Notes: generated by a model not told the origin, from the sequence alone. Positions 37,301 through 46,020 are shown, counted from the stretch's first letter. The stretch: 64,000 nucleotides of DNA from Spongilla lacustris (GCA_949361645.1 OX442416.1:14087835-14151834); one strand, 5' to 3'. Made by a program: numbers and translations.

Positions 37301-39708
37301 TTAAAAAACTGTATAGTACAGAGATGGAGCAATTCATGGAGCTATTGAATAAAACAAACAAAGCTGTCATAAGCATGTGTCCACCTATCCCTAGCCACTG
37401 TCCCTTACTGCTGAACTTCTTGAAAGTAAAGCTACCTCCTGATGCTCATGCCATATCCCTCTCTGACCTCCATGCACGTATAACTGATGACAATCACATG
37501 GATCCTCAGCTCTCTACAATCATCCCACTTCTTAAGTCCTTGTCAGAAAGAGGCTTAATTGCTTTAATACTATCTAATGACCCTCCTACTAATGGTTGGG
37601 TAGTCCTTCAAAAACAATGCATCCTTAAGAAAGTCAACGGAACATTGTTTGCGGATTCCAATCTTAAAGAATATTGCCCGCTCTCTAGCAATACTGGGAT
37701 AATACCCAAAGCAGTTCTAAAAAAAGCCTTTCCAGAGTATGATGTACAAATGATAGCTCAGTTTATGATCCAGTCTGAAATGTGTCAGTTAGTGGATCTA
37801 TCCAAGATTGACACAAACATGAAGGCAGAAGGCACACGCCTCGGTCCTCTTCTCTTCTTCCCAGCTCTTGTTAGGGAAGATAAGCCAAGTAGTGTCATAG
37901 TTCCTGAGAACAGCTTCCGTTGGCACATGATTGTTAAGTCTCCACACCAATTCTTCACCCCACGCTTTCATGATGTCCTTCTCCACAGACTGACCTTACA
38001 GTTCCCACTGCCTGCTGTACAGGCCACATCTGGTGTCAGTCGTAGGTGTGAGGTGTGGAAGAATGGCATAAAGTGGCTTAGTGGTTCAGGGGTGACCACC
38101 ATTGTTGAGATGGATGGCATACCATTCCAGTCCCTCTCCTTGGCTATGTCATTTCCTCATCCTAAATGCCACAATCTATTTCACTTAGTCCTACATACCA
38201 TCAAGACAGCTGTTAATGAATTCTGTCCATATTTGGATGCTGTAGAATTAGTGTCCTTTCCTTCTAAGGATGGCTCAGAAATAAGGGTAGAGTTATCTCG
38301 ACTGCAAGATGCTCTTCGTAGTGGTGATATGAGTATTATTGATGCAAGTCGCAATAGACCTGTAAATATAGCTGAATGGTTGGCGATAGAGCCATGTCTT
38401 TCGCAGTTTATTGGGGTTAAAGGTAAGGTTACTGTATGGTGTACACTAAGCTTATAATGCTACCCCTTTGCAGACAGCCCTCAGTATCACAGAGAGTCCA
38501 CCACCATATGTGATAAGCACCCAGCTGTTATGGAAGGTGACCTCCCAGGTGTTGAAGCCAAAGGTAAGGCTAGTAGGCAGTGTATGCTGTATACTTAGTG
38601 ATATCCTGTGCCCCAAAGGGTCTGCTGGTGAGGACCAGGCTGTTAATGAAGGTGATATCTCATCTGAGAACTGTCATGCAAATTCCCCTCCCACACCATC
38701 TGCAGGCCAGCCCACTTTATCAGGTATGTGATAGAATTTATTTCATACCCAAGTCTTTCTTTGAGTTTAAACCTTGTAATGTGACATTGTGAGATACCGG
38801 AGGTCTATGATGTCATCAGCACCTGTTGAGCATGTGAATAGAACGTTGTAGACGGCATGTTTTGTACATGTATCAGTATTCGGGATCTGTTGGTTGGATG
38901 TGAGCTTAGCAGTAGGAAGAGCCATGATGAAGAAGCAGCTTGGTGCTAGCAGTGCTCAGTTTGCACAAGCTGGGGCATCACACCCATGCAAGTATATTGC
39001 AATGGTTTCTACAAAGAGATTCTTGCTTTTGTGAAATGTGGCTACTCGTAAGTTTTCAATTTGCTTGCAACCAACACCAAAGATCTGCCGTACGTGAAGA
39101 AGGAACAATGAAATGTATAGCCTCAACCAATTATAAATATTCAGTGCATTATACATGTACATGTATATCAGTGATGGGCAGTCGGATGCTTTACCCAAAA
39201 AATAATAATAATAGCCATTTGCATAGAAGAAATACGTTTCCATTTCACCAAGTACTATTCTTATTTTAATGAATGAACATCAAATTCCATTGGTCGTTTG
39301 AATTACAAATACGTATACTGTGCAAACTGCATTTGAGTATAAAACATGCAAACTGTATTGTACACTATGTTCTTCCATTCCATGCCCCTCCCACCAGATG
39401 CACCATCCATGCCAGAATTGTTCAGCTTCTCAGCTAAGAAGCTGAATATAGCGGTAGAGGTTGGAACAAAGTATTTACAGTTTGGGATATTTCTGCTGGA
39501 TGATAAGAATGGAGCTGTTGTAGATGCATTGGAGAAGGAGCATCATTGGACAGCTGAACAGATCAATATGGCCGTAATCCAAAAATGGCTTCAGGGAAAT
39601 GGTGCCAAGCCTGTGACTTGGTCAACATTGGTGACTGTTTTACAAAGGATTAAGATGAATGAGCTAGCAAATGACATTGAAAGCCATTTTGCAAATATCA
39701 GTGTATGA
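12285..39708 (+). CDS. Ankyrin-ROC-COR-Death domain protein (12-exon gene model)
   Basis: I join exons 12285-12320, 13278-13367, 16429-16527, 18988-19086, 23861-23959, 27152-27250, 30908-31102, 31501-31548, 36898-38422, 38474-38563, 38619-38723 and 39398-39708. All splice phases agree and the sum is 2796 nt (931 aa plus stop), which is strong internal support. Domains: five or six ankyrin repeats (about 13-215), ROC GTPase with P-loop GHSGAGKS (228-235), switch DLAG (284-287) and THAD (352-355) in place of NKxD, COR (about 390-640), a polar linker, and a Death domain (about 829-931). Proteins of this ROCO type bind GTP and dimerise through COR; a Death domain suggests signalling through Death-domain adaptors. 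Ankyrin-ROC-COR-Death genes are typical of invertebrate genomes. The first introns hold a tandem array that multiplies the ankyrin exon. A dead integrase transposon, a LINE and a BEN remnant are nested in the introns. Confidence 0.88.
13278..13367 (+). CDS. Ankyrin-ROC gene exon 2 (first ankyrin half-repeat)
   Basis: Starts after CATGCAG and ends at GTG|GTGAGT, 90 nt, phase 0-0. AKLIEAAKDGRTADIIELLR and QGVNVNGDDV are the helix pair and loop of a typical N-terminal capping ankyrin repeat. Confidence 0.85.
14058..15158. mobile_element. Fold-back element with inverted arms of about 400 bp
   Basis: The left arm (about 14058-14466) starts TAAAGATGTGG and is repeated inverted at about 14738-15158, which ends CCACATCTTTA. 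Long matched tracts include CGTTTTCAAAAACACCTTA, CCTTGGTTCAGGCGAGGCTT and TTCTACGTGACGTCA. The spacer is about 270 bp and non-coding. No transposase frame. It lies in intron 2 of the ankyrin-ROC gene and only in unit 1 of the tandem array, so it inserted after or independently of the duplications. Confidence 0.85.
15608..15668. repeat. Hairpin around TAACCCCCTAGTGGTTATTT
   Basis: The arm TAACCCCCTAGTGGTTATTT is repeated inverted after a spacer of about 20 nt. Each arm also holds the internal palindrome-like ACCCCCTAGTGGT. No function assigned. Confidence 0.8.
15794..15828 (+). other. GC hairpin followed by T6
   Basis: GGGCGTAGGG, a 7-nt loop, CCCTACGCCC, then CCTTTTTT. It has the form of a factor-independent bacterial terminator but lies in an animal intron. 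I record the structure and infer no function. Confidence 0.5.
16429..16527 (+). CDS. Ankyrin-ROC gene exon 3 (99-nt ankyrin repeat, unit 1)
   Basis: ACATACAG|GATGGTTGG to AAAAAT|GTGAGT, exactly 33 codons, phase 0-0. It encodes DGWTSLMWASKGGHVECVKM then LLEGGAQANQQKN, one complete ankyrin repeat. The first of four near-identical exons. Confidence 0.9.
18231..20600 (+). repeat. Tandem block unit 2 (carries ankyrin exon 4)
   Basis: About 2.35 kb with all shared landmarks and no large insertion, so it best represents the ancestral unit length. The following 2.5 kb (20601-23150) is an insertion of a MITE and a LINE between units 2 and 3. Confidence 0.88.
18988..19086 (+). CDS. Ankyrin-ROC gene exon 4 (99-nt ankyrin repeat, unit 2)
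   Basis: CATTCAG|GGCAGTTGG to AACAAT|GTGAGT, 33 codons, phase 0-0: GSWTSLMCASYGGHVECVKM then LLEGGAHANQQNN. Confidence 0.9.
20756..21379. mobile_element. MITE-like element with nested inverted repeats
   Basis: Terminal repeats of roughly 90 bp begin TGGGACAGTTCACGCGAAAA and end with the inverted copy at 21379. A second, inner inverted pair lies at about 20850-20945 and 20998-21090 (ATCCGTTACGGAGATACA). No transposase. The stretch 21110-21310 is clearly related to 45830-46020, so the family is dispersed. No clear target duplication seen. Confidence 0.8.
21415..23138 (-). mobile_element. 5'-truncated non-LTR retrotransposon (copy B)
   Basis: The minus-strand frame 23111-22059 has the RT motifs ESGVQQGDPLGPLLF and WYIDDGVVAS (YIDD box). 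The frame 22101-21469 has the C-terminal Cys/His cluster (CSQCKAALDGYGHHALCC) and RPADVLV...AFDLPVTS of an endonuclease-like domain, through to a stop near 21469. One frame change near 22100 separates the two parts. As in copy A, the 5' truncation lies only tens of residues before the QQGDP motif. Copy B is more complete at its 3' end than copy A at 2871-4497. It sits between tandem units 2 and 3, inside an intron of the ankyrin-ROC gene in antisense orientation. Confidence 0.85.
23861..23959 (+). CDS. Ankyrin-ROC gene exon 5 (99-nt ankyrin repeat, unit 3)
   Basis: CATACAG|AAAGGTTGG to AACATT|GTGAGT, 33 codons, phase 0-0: KGWTSLMWASGGGSVKCVKM then LLEGGAQANQQNI. The change GGHVEC to GGSVKC affects the conserved GH of the repeat, so this copy is the most diverged. 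Confidence 0.85.
24481..25410. mobile_element. Insertion in unit 3, containing a 280-bp TIR element
   Basis: This stretch interrupts sequence that is continuous in units 1, 2 and 4. Its first 220 bp hold a repeated CGAGCTTCTAAGAGG motif. Within it, 25126-25405 is a MITE-like element: about 120-bp inverted arms with ACATTCTCTCTGAGAAAGTT at the left and its reverse complement at the right. No coding sequence. Confidence 0.75.
26401..27770 (+). repeat. Tandem block unit 4, truncated (carries ankyrin exon 6)
   Basis: It starts with the shared landmarks and includes the exon, but stops soon after the GTGACCATAAGCATAGATTAGA landmark near 27730; the C-rich tract and the inverted pair of the other units are missing. 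Confidence 0.85.
27152..27250 (+). CDS. Ankyrin-ROC gene exon 6 (99-nt ankyrin repeat, unit 4)
   Basis: CATACAG|GACGGTTGG to AACAAG|GTGAGT, 33 codons, phase 0-0: DGWTSLMWASERGHVECIKM then LLEGGAQANLQNK. It joins in phase to exon 7, which begins NGNTALHIA. Confidence 0.9.
27771..29689. other. Intron sequence, no gene recognised
   Basis: A short (GT)n run lies near 28363. The sequence is AT-rich from 28500 to 29500. No open frame with a recognisable motif. Confidence 0.5.
29690..30142 (-). pseudogene. BEN-domain exons, antisense in the ankyrin-ROC intron
   Basis: On the minus strand an exon-like block 30142-30030 (GCAG acceptor, GTAAGA donor) reads AIDRRRCTSPPVQVKDVYSG. A second block, about 29970-29690, reads MKDLEDHFEAGRWNPFKVTP and, after a one-base frame change near 29892, IRKELLRPVDEVLFLNTKYR and KLAKDAFFGDNVLVRCTVAG. 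The last string resembles the BEN domain core ('DxFFxDxxLxxCTxxG'), a DNA- or protein-binding domain in chromatin factors. The frame change and the lack of further exons suggest a fragment of a dispersed family rather than a working host gene. Confidence 0.5.
30908..31102 (+). CDS. Ankyrin-ROC gene exon 7 (last ankyrin repeat and P-loop)
   Basis: CTTCCACAG|AATGGC to GAG|GTAAGC, 65 codons. NGNTALHIAMSCERSDCVRT is an ankyrin repeat unlike the multiplied ones; the exon ends with MLCGHSGAGKSTLTE, the Walker A/G1 motif of the ROC GTPase. The ankyrin-to-GTPase junction is therefore inside one exon. Confidence 0.92.
31110..31365. repeat. 32-bp minisatellite
   Basis: Seven to eight copies of a unit containing CACAGTAGGCCTATTGTATG and GTATGGAGACCT, directly after the P-loop exon. 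One unit is disrupted by an ACATGTACATGTAG insertion. Confidence 0.93.
31501..31548 (+). CDS. Ankyrin-ROC gene exon 8 (16 codons)
   Basis: A 48-nt exon, ACATGTAG|GTTATC to AAAG|GTAAAA, reads VILQQPMPRTMFTQLK in phase 0-0 between the P-loop exon and the switch exon. Its position fits the ROC segment between G1 and G3. Support is phase agreement only. Confidence 0.55.
32017..32195 (+). repeat. Left terminal inverted repeat of the Ginger-like element
   Basis: 179 bp, composed of repeated short palindromes around AATTTCGAAATT and TTGCGCAA. Matches 35849-36027 inverted with few differences. Confidence 0.93.
32273..35809 (-). pseudogene. Integrase plus Cys-rich plus C48-protease-like gene of the Ginger-like element
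   Basis: Exons on the minus strand that join in phase: 35809-35558, 35482-35354, 35284-35141, 35093-34694, 34637-33734 and 33357-32273. The first exon (MDQCDQKQLFDRF...FWVKKKRFELINHPALGVKD) and the integrase region resemble KRBA2-like/Ginger proteins. The DDE core is in exon 4: DLIDMRHRPDG, LHSDNGREF, GLIEQGN. Exon 6 has a Cys-rich stretch (CATCNCQSGCSTKRCYCKRN) and then a Ulp1/C48-like part with GNHW (His), YDS (Asp) and SGCNDCGLSAI (Cys). In-frame stops occur at 35198-35200, 33916-33918, 33904-33906 and 33784-33786, and there is a frameshift near 32635, so this copy is dead. Some TGA codons sit where CGA would fit, suggesting C-to-T decay. Confidence 0.8.
35849..36027 (-). repeat. Right terminal inverted repeat of the Ginger-like element
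   Basis: Inverted copy of 32017-32195. The element's own gene starts about 40 bp inside this repeat (ATG near 35809), so its promoter probably lies in or near the repeat. Confidence 0.93.
36061..36275 (+). pseudogene. Unrecognised short ORF next to the Ginger-like element
   Basis: ATG at 36061 opens MDFSKQLYSGPVKMVFHCDN and runs to a TAA at 36187-36189. The same frame then continues open for about 28 codons to a second stop near 36272. It looks like a real protein start with one nonsense change. It matches nothing I know. It lies 34 bp outside the right repeat of the transposon. Confidence 0.3.
36898..38422 (+). CDS. Ankyrin-ROC gene exon 9 (ROC switch, G4, COR domain)
   Basis: A 1525-nt exon from TTCTATAG|CGACTA to AAAG|GTAAGG, phase 0-1. 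It contains MIIYDLAGRQQF (G3), IVVGTHADLLTP (G4) and the COR domain, with CPLLLNFLKVKLPPDAHAIS, GLIALILSNDPP and HQFFTPRFHDVLLHRL. The G4 motif is THAD rather than NKxD, as in many ROCO proteins. A single large exon encodes the rest of ROC and all of COR. Confidence 0.93.
38474..38723 (+). CDS. Ankyrin-ROC gene exons 10 and 11 (linker)
   Basis: Exons 38474-38563 and 38619-38723, separated by a 55-bp intron. Both are phase 1-1 and encode a polar linker (DSPQYHREST..., GSAGEDQAVNEGDISSENCH). Reading through the intron meets a stop, so splicing is required. No domain recognised. Confidence 0.65.
39398..39708 (+). CDS. Ankyrin-ROC gene exon 12 (Death domain, stop)
   Basis: CCCACCAG|ATGCACC, phase 1, to TGA at 39706-39708. 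It encodes an about 85-residue helical domain with KKLNIAVEVGTKYLQFGIFL, ALEKEHHWTAEQINMAVIQK WL and TWSTLVTVLQRIKMNELAND. The positions of the W, L and E residues fit a Death domain of the type found at the C-terminus of ROCO and UNC5-like proteins. Confidence 0.88.
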
Positions 39709-40381
39709 GTGCTGTATAGTGTGTGCATGTAGTATCTTGAAAATGAATGTGTATGTAGAAATATGTGTACATAATAGGTTATAATATGTATTTGGTATCG
39801 ACATGTATAGTGAAAATACATGTAATTATAGTTGTGTGATGCTACGCCAGTAGTGGTACACGTACCTCTGATTTAACCATCATGGGTGGGACTTACATAG
39901 TAAGTTCAGGAGCATATGACACGAATTGAATACAATATCAGACTGCACATGCTTGTGGGCACTCAATAGGAATACATAACTATATGGGTGGGTGGTCTAA
40001 GGCAGGAAGTAGGAGACCTCTTCTTGATGGTAGCAAGTGACATCCTTTTGTGATTGGCCGCCAGAATTGAGCCCCTATAACCATGTACACCCTGCTTCTT
40101 TTTGCCCCCCAGAGATATATGTGACTGTATTGCTATGTAAGTGAGGACACATACCAATTGACACATGCAGGCCTAGGCCTGCTTTGAGTGCTGTGGTGCA
40201 TTTAGACCTTTATCAGTAATGTTGTGACATAACTATGTCATAATAGGTTGCCACTCTTATGGGGGTTGGCATTAATTGGGTGGAAATGTGGGAATTACCA
40301 TATGGTAGCAAGTTCACACAACACACACATGTAAACTCCCACACTTGCTATTGTGGAGGTGCAGGTATGTACATGTATAGA

Positions 40382-40435
<54 letters not shown>

Positions 40436-40574
40436 AGTACTTACATCACCAAGGATCATGTCCACCTCTCACTTCTCCTGATCTAGAAGTTGTGCAGTGC
40501 CTGTTCCACTAAAACATGAGAGACATATAACATCAACAGAGCAATGGCAACCCAACCCCGGGGGGTGGGGGGGC
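39709..40574. other. Intergenic, no gene recognised
   Basis: Contains an (AC)n run at 40384-40433. No recognisable open frame. Confidence 0.5.
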
Positions 40575-40609
40575 ATATGGGAGAGAGGAGACAAATCTAT
40601 ACACAGCAC

Positions 40610-40705
40610 TCTCACCAACCTAACAGCTTCCAGGTTCTTCCTGTAGCACCACCCAGCCAGCTGCCCCCAAGCCTTGGCTAGGTCTGGGCAATGCATGGTG
40701 GCAGC
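40610..40705 (-). pseudogene. Damaged copy of the SMG1-like exon
   Basis: Same reading as 5290-5388 (HCPDLAKAWGQLAGWCYRKN) with the donor kept, but sequence homology stops at GGTGGC on the upstream side, and the acceptor and first residues are missing. Confidence 0.55.
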
Positions 40706-41070
40706 TGTCCATTGGCATACTTCTCAAACCTAAATCATAGCCTGGTGGAAGAGGTACAAGTAACTTTCCCTAAAGCTGTGGTGCATTTGGGCCTGGGCAA
40801 GAGGTCCCAGCTGATAATATAATGTAAATTATATATGTAAGGCAGTGAAGAGCCTGGGCATGTAGATACGGAGTAGAGTAGGAGTGTAGTATGAAGTGCT
40901 GTCCTTCATGCCACACCCATCATTCAGCACCCTGATTATAATGCCACACCCATCATCCCCCTCACCCACCATGTTCCTCTCCCCTATTATTCCTACACCT
41001 GGCCGCTACCCTTACTCCACTGCTAGGGGTGTATGTTACTATGCAGGTGAACCATTCAGCTAGCAACATC

Positions 41071-41346
41071 TTAGTGTCCACAGGCCAGCAATCTTATGTG
41101 TGAGGACATATGCAGAGGTGCCTGGCCTGCTCCTCCAATGCTGACACTATTCTGTCCCCTCAGCTTAGTTCTGCACAATTCAAATGCATAAAGGCTGTTT
41201 CGGTATGAAATTCCGTATTGTTCTGAAGCTTCATAACATTTCGGCTGCAGAAACTTCTTGATGGTGACAGTAGCACCTACTGGGAAACCTCGGGCCGTTC
41301 TGGAACCCACTGGATCAGGCTGCATTTCCACCTTGAGATGGTGATA
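41071..41346 (-). CDS. Unrecognised minus-strand ORF beside a (GT)n tract
   Basis: About 90 codons open after the microsatellite: YHHLKVEMQPDPVGSRTARG, FPVGATVTIKKFLQPKCYEA, YRNSLYAFELCRTKLRG. The string PVGATVTIKKF faintly resembles the 'PVGTTVTVxxLF' strand of MutL-type ATPases, but the following residues do not support it strongly. Part (41050-41175) is duplicated in copy 1. No splice sites could be fixed. Confidence 0.25.
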   Translation of the reverse strand, partial: YHHLKVEMQPDPVGSRTARGFPVGATVTIKKFLQPKCYEASEQYGISYRNSLYAFELCRTKLRGQNSVSIGGAGQAPLHMSSHIRLLACGH

Positions 41347-41482
<136 letters not shown>

Positions 41483-41719
41483 ATGCAATGTGTGCACACA
41501 TGCTGGTGACCTAGTACATTTTACAGTACAAGTACTTACTTACAAACTGACCAGTCACACATACCCCCCTCCCACACACACACACACATGCACACCTTGC
41601 TGTGATCTTTTTTAGGAGGCTAGCAATTGAAGTTAATGCAAATGACTCCAGCTACATGCCTCAAAAAGTCACGGTACAAGGGGATTTTCCCCCGAGACAG
41701 TCACTGACCTGTGCATGGT

Positions 41720-41945
41720 CAGTTAGGGGTATGAGGTGTGGGTGTGGTGCATGTGTGGGTATGTAGGGGTATGAGGTGTGGGTGTGATACATGTGTGGGT
41801 GGGTAGGGGTAGGAGGTGTGGGTGTGGTGCATGTGTGGGTGGGTAGGGGTATGAGGTGTGGGTGTGGTGCATGTGTGGGTATGAGGTGTGGGTGTGGTGC
41901 ATGAGTGGGTGGGTAGGGTATGAGGTGTGGGTGTGGTGCATGTGT
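41720..41945. repeat. Minisatellite of GTGTGGGTGTGGTGCATG-type units
   Basis: Five to six imperfect copies of about 40 bp, leading directly into 27-bp array 3. Confidence 0.88.
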
Positions 41946-41950
41946 GCATG

Positions 41951-42213
41951 CACTCTTGCTGGCTACATGTAGGTGTGTACACTTGCTGGCTACATGTAGG
42001 TGTGTACACTTGCTGGCTACATGTAGGTGTGTACACTTGCTGGCTACATGTAGGTGTGTACACTTGCTGGCTACATGTAGGTGTGTCCACTTGCTGGCTA
42101 CATGTAGGTGTGTACACTTGCTGGCTACATGTAGGTGTGTACACTTGCTGGCTACATGTAGGTGTGTACACTTGCTGGCTACACGTAGATGTGTGTACAC
42201 TTGCTGGCTACAG
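41951..42213. repeat. 27-bp minisatellite, array 3
   Basis: About 10 copies of the 27-mer of arrays 1 and 2. The 3' flank (CTACAGTATG...TTTCATTTGCC) is shared with array 1, showing that the array was carried by the segmental duplication. Confidence 0.95.
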
Positions 42214-42347
42214 TATGCCTTTCATTTGCCAGATGCAGGCGTCACCTTTTCTTGCAGCTGCTACAAGGTCGGTCCATCTCTGTCCCTTTGGAAAAGAGGC
42301 TTGCGCATGCCTTTGCCCACTGCTTCCCACACAAGTACCCTCTGTGA

Positions 42348-42510
42348 GTGATCCCCACACACCCGGCCACCACACACCTGGCCCCCACACACCTGGCCCC
42401 CCACACACCTGGCCCCCACACACCTGGCCCCCACACACCTGGCCCCCACACACCTGCTCCCCACACACCTGGCCCCCCACACACCTGGCCCCCACACACC
42501 TGGCCCCTGG
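42348..42510. repeat. CCCACACACCTGGCC minisatellite
   Basis: About ten copies of a 14-15-bp unit in the intron after the exon at 42257-42346. Confidence 0.93.
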
Positions 42511-43679
42511 TATGGAGTGGGAGGGAGTGGCTGTTGTGCATGTGTGCATGTCCATTAGTGTATGCACATACAGGCAAGCACAGGGTAGTAAATATAGATG
42601 GGTACATGGTGTACATGTACATGCACAAATGTAGGTGTACATATTGTAAATGTATATACCATTCTACCTGGGAGGGTAAGGGAAATTTTCCCCCTATTTC
42701 AAAGTGACCTCAGTGGCTGAATAGTGTGTGCAATTTTGTTTACTCATTTTCCCTACATGTACATGTATGTCTTGGTCTCATATATGTGCTGGGGATAGTG
42801 CTGAAGTTGGGAGTAGTAGGTTTATACATGTGTATCAGTAACTTTAAGATCCTTCCATTTAAATCACTCTAGATGCATACAATGTACATGTGTGCATGTG
42901 CATGTTGGGTGTATCTTATTTAGGGTGTGTATTACTGTGGGGTGTGTCATTTGATGGCTACTTCAGTGTGTGCCTATGGTCTCCAACAACATCAGAAGGC
43001 AAGGAGGCTCCACTGGACCCTCCATGGCTGGGCACAGCTCAGTTATGGTAGATTGAGGCTGGCCATCACCACCACCCAGATGATAGTATTACTCCAGTTC
43101 AACCAGGCACTGTGTGTGTATGGGAGTGTATGCATGTACATATGCATGTATGTTGCATGCTGTATTTCATTTTGTGTGTGGTGTTTCTATGTACATGTAC
43201 ATGGTACCTCACATGCTCACACCAGCACTAGCACTCTCACTCACTTCTCATTACAGGAGCTGTCTTTCAAGCACCTGCAAGATAAACACTGGGCTCAGTG
43301 ATGCTGAGCTGTGTGAGGTGTTGTTGGCCCTCACAGCTGAACACCACAGCCTCCTCCTCCAGACGTTCACCCAAACCTCATCCTCCTCCATGGAATCCAA
43401 GGCCTCTTCTCTCTTGGAAGAAGAGGGGTCCCTCCAGGGCACCCCTTTCAGAGCCAGCTCCTCTTTTAGGCTGAATGATAACTTGAGCCGTGACCTCACT
43501 AGGCACCACTCTGCAGCTCTTGTCAGGTTCCAGGACATTTGGCTTGTCTCCAGAGGGGCTGTGCCCAACCATGGAGAGAGGGCTGTGGGCCTTGCCCACT
43601 TGTGTTTGAGCATCGCAGGGCCATCATGGATTCCGCCATTGTCCGCCTTCTTAAGAGGGAGGAGATAAGTGCCATGCAG

Positions 43680-43681
43680 GT

Positions 43682-43774
<93 letters not shown>

Positions 43775-43792
43775 CGTGTGTGTGTGTGTGTG
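43680..43792. repeat. (GT)n tract starting at a splice donor
   Basis: The donor of the cullin exon (ATGCAG|GTGTGTGAG) is the first unit of a GT repeat of about 110 bp. Confidence 0.95.
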
Positions 43793-45128
43793 CTAAGATT
43801 ATGTGCTGAAGCATTGTTCTTTATAATTTTGAGGGAGGAGAGATCTGTGTTGACAAATGCTGATGGAGAAGTTACATATATCATGCTAAGTTTTTCTTTT
43901 TAGCATAGTACTCATGTTTTGTGGTTTTTTGCTGTGGTTTAGATCATCAAAGGTTGTGGTGCTGGAAAGTTTGATCAGGGGGCTAGCTTTGGGAGGTTGG
44001 ACTGTACCTTCAGGGATGTGTGCTCCAGGATCAACAGGCTGGTACTGGACAGCTACGTGAAGAGGGATGAGGACAACCAACATATGCTGGCCTATGTCCA
44101 AGACCCCATCCCAGAGGGGGCAGAAGGTGGGGCTGGGGTCCAGTCTGCGTGCAATGGGCGGGCCAAAAGAGGATGGGGGTGTGGCCACACTGGGTGCCCC
44201 TCCCACAGAGAATGGCCCAGAGTACTTGGAGTTAAAGGATAAGGCGTTGGCCGATGAGCTGGACCTGCAGCAGGAAGGGGCGGGGCTGCAGCTGTGCGCC
44301 AGTCCCAGCAGACCACACTCCCGTACGAGGCCTGGGGCCTGGAAGCCTCCCGTGGTGAGGCTGAAGCGTAAGCCCCAGGTTGCTCTGGCTCAGTCTAAGA
44401 CTTTAAGAGCTGTCTATAAATATCTCAAAACAATCTATATTGTAGTTCCATAATTCAGTTGCTCTGAACACATTGATGTGGTCTCCTGTAATTGCTCACG
44501 ATCAGTCCAATACATCAAAGGTGACAACTTAATACATAGTGCGTCTGTATAAATGAGAATCTGAGGAGCTATGAATGCCAAAGCAAACTTGCAGTGGAAC
44601 ATTCAGCCTCATACACAAAATCTACTGCTGAAATGAGGAAAACAATGTCTATAGGTATAGAATATCCTGTCCAAGCATTTTATGAAGTCCAGTAACATTT
44701 CTAAAGCCATCTTCAACTCCTTGATAGTAACTTCATGCATTTTCAATTCTTCTCAAGTTCCATGCCTGTCAGATCATGCTTTGCTGAGAAATCTGTCTGG
44801 CATGCATGCATCAGCTGCAATGAAGTATATTTACATTACTTTTATAATCAGATATATAACACCAGTACCTGAAAACAGTAACATTCCATCTATCTGGGTT
44901 CGTCAGTTTCATTGCTATCATCATGTATATACATGTGTATTGACAGCTTGAAGCCAACATGTCTCGAACTGTAACTTCAGAATGACCCAAGTTCTGAATT
45001 GGCACCCAGTCAGGATTTAATTCATCGTATATAGAGCTTTTGCAGTCCCGCCTGCAAGTTATACATTGTTTATCCTATTGATTTTGTGTATGAGGCTGAA
45101 CGTTCCACTGCTAACCTATGTTGCTGCC

Positions 45129-45212
45129 CTGCTCTTTTGGGTTGAATTTCATGCATGCATGCATGCATGTCAAATTTGACATGCATGCATGGACTTCAAC
45201 CCAAAAGAGCAG
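45129..45212. repeat. 84-bp near-perfect palindrome
   Basis: Arms start CTGCTCTTTTGGGTTGAA and end with its complement; the centre is TGTCAAATTTGACA with ATGCATGCAT runs on both sides. Confidence 0.88.
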
Positions 45213-45829
45213 CTACATATAGGTACAAGCCTCTCCAGCCACAATGGGCTGAGACCATCGTGTTGATTTCAAAGGTTTCTCCGCTTTGTGCTTTTGTGAG
45301 TGATAAGCCTGTAGCATAACGTTAACAATATACAAACTGTAATAATTATATTAATGTTTGTCCTTTAGTAACTCGAAGATTATTCATTTTCATCGTCAGA
45401 ACAATACGCACCCCGCAGACTTCGTTGTATGTTTTTAGGCTCTTGTATATTCTAACGTATACGCACTGGAGTAAATAATAAATGGTTGACGGTATCCGGA
45501 TAGCTCTCAGCCGGAAGTAGTGGCCGGTAGTATATACCATCGTCAGCAGTACAGTACCGGTAATATGAAAGGATCGTTGACCCCAAAATCTTAGTACGAA
45601 TCCAACCTATACAGGATAACAAGAAAGCTTAGTTCGATACCTTTTCTTTAATTACGGGTCGAAATACTGTGAATCGAAGTTATCGAACGCCATATAAGCT
45701 ACTCTGTCAAGATGGCGGCTTTTGTGGTTACCGTGGTCACGTACCATTTCTGAGAACCCTCTATTCGATCGGGAACCTCATACATGCGCGTAATTCGTTC
45801 AACTCACTCACTATGTAAAAGTCTATGTA

Positions 45830-46020
45830 AAAACCGAATTTGGAGCGATATCGATTTGAGTATTCCTGCCGAAAGTTATGGCGAGTTTGAACCCCTTGGG
45901 GTATTGGACGTCGCGATAGCGGCGATACTGGCATGGAGCTGTCACATAGCATGTTCAACACCCCACAATGACTTTACCGCAGAGAAATGGTTTAGTATGA
46001 AGTGCCAAAAATAACCATTC
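45830..46020. mobile_element. Fragment related to the MITE at 20756-21379
   Basis: Collinear similarity with 21110-21310: AAACCGAATTT, AAAGTTATGGCG, GTTTGAACCC, AGAGAAATGGT and TATGAAGTG occur in the same order. It lacks the terminal repeats. Confidence 0.7.

Larger units (their letters stand above)
42257..44453 (+). pseudogene. CUL7/CUL9-like cullin C-terminal region with neddylation domain (copy 2)
   Basis: Exons: 42257-42346 (LLQGRSISVPLEKRLAHAFA), 42967-43111 (cullin homology, as 8635-8780), 43257-43679, 43943-44126 and 44209-44453 (stop). The neddylation winged helix is visible: RRAIMDSAIVRLLKREE with the acceptor-type Lys, then INRLVLDSYVKRDEDNQHML. Cullins hold RING ligases; NEDD8 on this Lys activates them. 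Problems: the donor after the 42967 exon is lost (copy 1 CAG|GTATG became CTGTGTG), a one-base insertion near 43287 breaks LSFKHLQDK/TGLSDAELCE, and an opposite shift near 43590-43605 restores the frame. The last two exons join in phase and give a C-terminal extension beyond the normal cullin end (YLELKDKALADELDLQQEGA). No RBR follows. Either a pseudogene or a sequence with errors. Confidence 0.6.

Noticed and set aside
42208..42642. ORFs through the CCCACACACCTGGCC repeat
   Set aside because: Open in several frames because of the repeat; the real exon there ends at the donor at 42346.
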